Positions 6,416 through 8,732 of a stretch of DNA of 8,732 nt are shown in pieces (the first letter of the stretch is position 1; each line of letters opens with the position of its first letter). Position numbers and translations under genes: made by a program. A model generated the notes under the pieces. It saw only the letters and a program-made list of their open reading frames with translations. It did not search any database and was not told the DNA's origin. Origin of the DNA: JAJTHJ01 sp046316025 (lineage in GTDB: Bacteria > Pseudomonadota > Gammaproteobacteria > Burkholderiales > Burkholderiaceae_F); the NCBI GenBank assembly GCA_046316025.1, contig JBKCXU010000131.1, positions 1 to 8,732 on the forward strand, in the 5' to 3' direction.

Positions 6416-7114
6416 ATGCGCACGCTGGGCATTTTGGGCGGCATGGGGCCGGCCGCCACCGCCGATTTCTATCGCAAGCTGATCGCCGCCACGCCGGCGC
6501 GCGGCGATGCCGAGCATCTGCCGGTGCTGATCTACGGCGTGCCACAAATCCCCGATCGCAGCCGCGCCATCGAAGGCGGCGGCGCCTCGCCGGCGCCGGC
6601 GCTGCGGCGGGCGGCGCGGGCGTTGGCCGCCGGTGGCGCGCAGGCGATCGTCATGCCCTGCAACACGGCCCACCACTGGCATGCCCTGGTCGAGCAAAGC
6701 GCGCGGCGGCCGTGCCTGCACATCGTCGATGCGGTGCTGGCGCAACTGGTACGGCGCGCGCCGCGGGCGCGCCGCATCGGCCTGCTCGCCACCGCCGGCA
6801 CCCTGGCCGCCGCGATCTACCCGGCGCGCGCGGCGGCGTCGGGCTTGCAGTGGCTCGCACCCGCGCCCGACGTGCAGCGCGGCGCCACCGTGGCGGCGAT
6901 CGCCGCGGTCAAGGCGGGCGATCCGGCCACCGCGCGGCCGCTGCTGCGGGCGGCGGCCGAGCATCTGGTCGAGCGCGGCGCCGAGGCGCTGGTCGCCGCC
7001 TGCACCGAAGTGCCGCTCGCGCTCGACGCTACGGACTGCGCGGTGCCGTTGATCGACTCCACCGCCGCGCTGGCCGAGCACTGCGTCGCCTGGGCGCGGT
7101 GCCGCCCGGGTTAA
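6416..7114 (+). CDS. Aspartate/glutamate racemase family protein
   Basis: A 232-residue cytoplasmic enzyme of the Asp/Glu racemase family (PF01177), which uses two cysteines and no cofactor to invert amino acids such as aspartate or glutamate. The N-terminus LGILGGMGPAATADFYRKL (4-22) is typical of the aspartate racemase/YgeA subgroup. Catalytic Cys82 lies in MPCNTAH and Cys196 in ACTEVPLAL, both with the expected neighbours, so activity is plausible. The ILGGMGP start argues for aspartate racemase rather than the glutamate racemase MurI, but the substrate is not decided by sequence. The ATG at 6416 opens directly on the first beta strand and has no ribosome binding site; leaderless translation or coupling to arginase are both possible. 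It sits 42 nt after arginase and 9 nt before the LysR gene. Confidence 0.9.
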   Translation: MRTLGILGGMGPAATADFYRKLIAATPARGDAEHLPVLIYGVPQIPDRSRAIEGGGASPAPALRRAARALAAGGAQAIVMPCNTAHHWHALVEQSARRPCLHIVDAVLAQLVRRAPRARRIGLLATAGTLAAAIYPARAAASGLQWLAPAPDVQRGATVAAIAAVKAGDPATARPLLRAAAEHLVERGAEALVAACTEVPLALDATDCAVPLIDSTAALAEHCVAWARCRPG

Positions 7115-7123
7115 CTTGCCGCG

Positions 7124-8035
7124 ATGGAATCGAAGTGGCTGGAAGACTTCGTGGCGCTGGTGGAGACGCGCAGTTTCTCGCGTGCCGCGCAGCAGCGCTT
7201 CGTGTCGCAGCCGGCGTTTTCGCGCCGCATCCAGGCGCTCGAGTCCTGGGCCGGCGCCGACCTGATCGACCGCAGCGCCTACCCGACCAAGCTCACCGCG
7301 GCCGGTGAGACCTTTTACCCGCAGGCGCTGGAGATGCTGGCGCGGCTGGCGGAGACGCGCAACCTGCTGCGCGGGCAGGCCGGCGCGCCGCGCGACGTGA
7401 TCGAACTGGCCGTGCCGCACACGCTGGCGCTGACCTACGTGCCGGCCTGGCTGTCGGGGATCGAGGCGCGCCTGGGGCCGGTCAACATGCGCGTGCTGGC
7501 GCACAACGTGCACGACGCGGTGCTGCGGCTGGTGCAGGGCGGCTGCGATCTGCTGATCGTCTACCACCACGCGCGCCAGCCGATGCAACTGGACCCGGCA
7601 CGCTACGACATGCTGCGGCTGGCGACCGAAGAGATCGCCTTTTACTCGGTACCGGATGCCGCCGGTGCGCCGCGCTACGCGCTGCCGGGGACGGCCGCCC
7701 AGCCGCTGCCGTACCTGGCGTTCCCGGGCAGTTCGTACCTCGGGCAACTGGCCGAGTCGTTGGTGGCGGAGTCGCGGCCGGCGTTGCGCTTGCGGCGCTG
7801 CTACGAATCCGACCTGGCCGAAGCGCTCAAGGTGATGGCACTGGCCGGTCACGGGCTGGCGTTTCTGCCCGCCAGCAGCGTGCGGCGCGAGGTCGAGGCC
7901 GGCGCGCTGGTGCCGGCCGGGGCCGAGGGATCGCTGACCATGGAAGTGCGGCTGTACCGCGAGCGCCCGGGCGGCGAACGCGGGGCCAAACCGGTGGCCG
8001 AGGCGCTGTGGCGGCACGTCTCGGCACGCCCCTGA
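7124..8035 (+). CDS. LysR-family transcriptional regulator, HypT/YjiE-like
   Basis: A 303-residue DNA-binding regulator of normal LysR length. The N-terminal winged helix-turn-helix spans about residues 1-60, with the recognition region SFSRAAQQRFVSQPAFSRRIQALE (17-40). A linker helix (about 60-90) and a periplasmic-binding-like effector domain follow. The opening ESKWLEDF, the VSQPAFSRRI motif, the PYLAFPGSSYLGQL block and the LAGHGLAFLP block resemble Escherichia coli HypT (YjiE), a hypochlorite-responsive LysR protein; that similarity is from memory and does not prove the same signal. The start codon follows the racemase stop by 9 nt with no clear ribosome binding site, so coupling is likely. 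Unlike most LysR genes it is not divergent from its apparent target; two LysR-type boxes lie just downstream, before gltI, suggesting that it controls glutamate/aspartate uptake. Confidence 0.9.
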   Translation: MESKWLEDFVALVETRSFSRAAQQRFVSQPAFSRRIQALESWAGADLIDRSAYPTKLTAAGETFYPQALEMLARLAETRNLLRGQAGAPRDVIELAVPHTLALTYVPAWLSGIEARLGPVNMRVLAHNVHDAVLRLVQGGCDLLIVYHHARQPMQLDPARYDMLRLATEEIAFYSVPDAAGAPRYALPGTAAQPLPYLAFPGSSYLGQLAESLVAESRPALRLRRCYESDLAEALKVMALAGHGLAFLPASSVRREVEAGALVPAGAEGSLTMEVRLYRERPGGERGAKPVAEALWRHVSARP

Positions 8036-8043
8036 TTTCAGGG

Positions 8044-8082
8044 TCATGCGCGAATTGCATGAGCGGATGCATACTTCGCATC
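8044..8082. promoter_or_regulatory. Tandem LysR-type operator (two ATGC-N7-GCAT dyads, 21 bp apart)
   Basis: The first dyad has 6-bp arms, TCATGC (8044-8049) and GCATGA (8057-8062). The second has 5-bp arms, GATGC (8066-8070) and GCATC (8078-8082). Both contain ATGC-N7-GCAT, which is a T-N11-A LysR box, and the equivalent bases are exactly 21 bp apart, two helical turns. If transcription starts near 8116, their centres fall at about -63 and -42, the usual recognition and activation positions for LysR regulators. The regulator gene ends just 8 bp upstream. Confidence 0.6.
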
Positions 8083-8103
8083 GCGCGGCGCTGCGGGTTT
8101 GCC

Positions 8104-8109
8104 TACAGT
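8104..8109 (+). promoter_or_regulatory. Possible -10 element of the gltI promoter
   Basis: TACAGT at 8104-8109 is the best -10 candidate in the gap. No good -35 hexamer lies 16-18 bp upstream, as is common for activator-dependent promoters. A start near 8116 would give a leader of about 69 nt. The spacing to the paired LysR boxes supports it, but the hexamer alone is weak. Confidence 0.35.
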
Positions 8110-8184
8110 GCCGCCCCACCGAACACGGCGCAGAGCAATGAGGCGCACTTCGGTCTCACCGTTCGACTTTCAAGGAGATTCAGC

Positions 8185-8732
8185 ATGAAACGTTGGCACA
8201 GCATCGGCGCGCTCGTCCTCGGCGCCACCTTCGCCTTCGGCGCCGCGCAGGCGCAGCAAGGCACGCTCGACAAGATCAAGGCCAGCGGCACGATCACGCT
8301 CGGCCACCGCGATGCGTCGATTCCATTTTCGTACATGAACGACCAGCAGCAGCCCATCGGCTACGCGATGGACTTGTGCGCCAAGATCGTCGATGCGGTC
8401 AAGACCGAGCTGAAAATGCCCAACCTCAAGGTCGTGCTGCAACCGGTGACTTCCGCCACGCGCATCCCGCTGCTCGCCAACGGCACGATCGATCTGGAGT
8501 GCGGATCGACCACCAACAACGTCGAGCGGCAAAAGCAGATTGCCTACACCATCACCCACTACGTGACGGCCAACCGCTTCGTCTCCAAGAAAGCGGACAA
8601 CCTGAAGACGCTCAACGATCTGAAGGGCAAGACGGTCGTGTCCACCTCGGGCACGACCAACATCAAGCAGATCACCGAGATGAACGCAGCGCAAAACCTC
8701 GGCATGAACATCCTGGCCGCAAAGGATCACGC
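8185..8732 (+). CDS. gltI: GltI-type glutamate/aspartate ABC transporter substrate-binding protein, 3' end cut by window
   Basis: The first 182 codons of a periplasmic binding protein; the frame is open to the window edge. It would capture glutamate or aspartate and deliver it to a GltJK-L permease and ATPase, expected just downstream. Residues 1-23 form a Sec signal peptide: basic MKRWH, a hydrophobic core LVLGATFAFGA and the AQA cleavage site before QQG. The mature protein begins TLDKIKASGTITLGHRDASIPFSY. It contains the very GltI-like blocks RIPLLANGTIDLECGSTTN, NNVERQKQIAY and DLKGKTVVSTSGTTN, ending with AAKDH, all collinear with Escherichia coli GltI (about 300 residues) as I recall it. 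ATG 8185 is well supported by AAGGAG at 8172-8177, seven bases upstream. It lies 149 bp after the LysR gene, downstream of a paired LysR-type operator, and so is probably regulated by it. Confidence 0.93.
   Translation, partial: MKRWHSIGALVLGATFAFGAAQAQQGTLDKIKASGTITLGHRDASIPFSYMNDQQQPIGYAMDLCAKIVDAVKTELKMPNLKVVLQPVTSATRIPLLANGTIDLECGSTTNNVERQKQIAYTITHYVTANRFVSKKADNLKTLNDLKGKTVVSTSGTTNIKQITEMNAAQNLGMNILAAKDH

Noticed and set aside
8030..8043. Inverted repeat CCCTGA-TT-TCAGGG over the LysR stop codon, considered as a terminator.
   Set aside because: The stem is 6 bp with a 2-nt loop and no T run follows, so it does not look like an intrinsic terminator.
5396..8119. A 907-codon uninterrupted frame on the minus strand opposite arginase, racemase and LysR genes, and a similar 616-codon one at 3597-5447.
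   Set aside because: Both lie antisense to genes with intact catalytic motifs. Their residues are low-complexity (Arg, Ala, Gly, His, Gln rich), as expected for the mirror frame of GC-rich coding DNA.

Overview
The window looks like chromosomal DNA of a high-GC proteobacterium, most likely a betaproteobacterium near Burkholderiales. This rests on strong G/C third-position codon use, the Atm1-type exporter, the HypT-like regulator and the GltI-type binding protein; it is inference, since no rRNA or species marker is present.

Left part (1-1841): the trailer end of a CRISPR array. It holds a 13-nt repeat remnant at the left edge, 24 complete 36-nt repeats and 24 different spacers. Beyond the last clean repeat I find a previously unlisted, strongly decayed repeat at 1806-1841 in exact register (26 of 36 matches), so the array once ran further. 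The leader and any cas genes lie outside, to the left. Two internal repeats (1226-1261 and 1370-1405) are degenerate. At least two spacers appear to have been cut from the start of invader genes, because each carries a ribosome binding site and ATG.

Middle (2006-3605): a two-gene toxin-antitoxin module (unstable-antitoxin family followed by a RelE/ParE-fold toxin, overlapping by 4 nt) sits between the array trailer and a convergent short-chain dehydrogenase gene. A GC-rich palindromic repeat element fills the divergent gap between the dehydrogenase and the next gene.

Right part (3606-8732): five genes on the plus strand. They are an Atm1/ABCB7-type half-size ABC exporter, arginase, an aspartate/glutamate racemase-family enzyme, a HypT/YjiE-like LysR regulator and the first 182 codons of a GltI-type glutamate/aspartate periplasmic binding protein. 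Gaps from exporter to regulator are 14, 42 and 9 nt. The theme of the last four is arginine, glutamate and aspartate metabolism and uptake. Between the regulator and gltI are two ATGC-N7-GCAT dyads exactly 21 bp apart, each a T-N11-A LysR box. They are placed as expected for a regulator activating the gltI promoter, which makes this a likely regulator-target pair.

I see no tRNA, rRNA, insertion sequence or riboswitch. The most distinctive observations are the fossil CRISPR repeat, the one-class substitution cluster in repeat 17 and the paired LysR operator.
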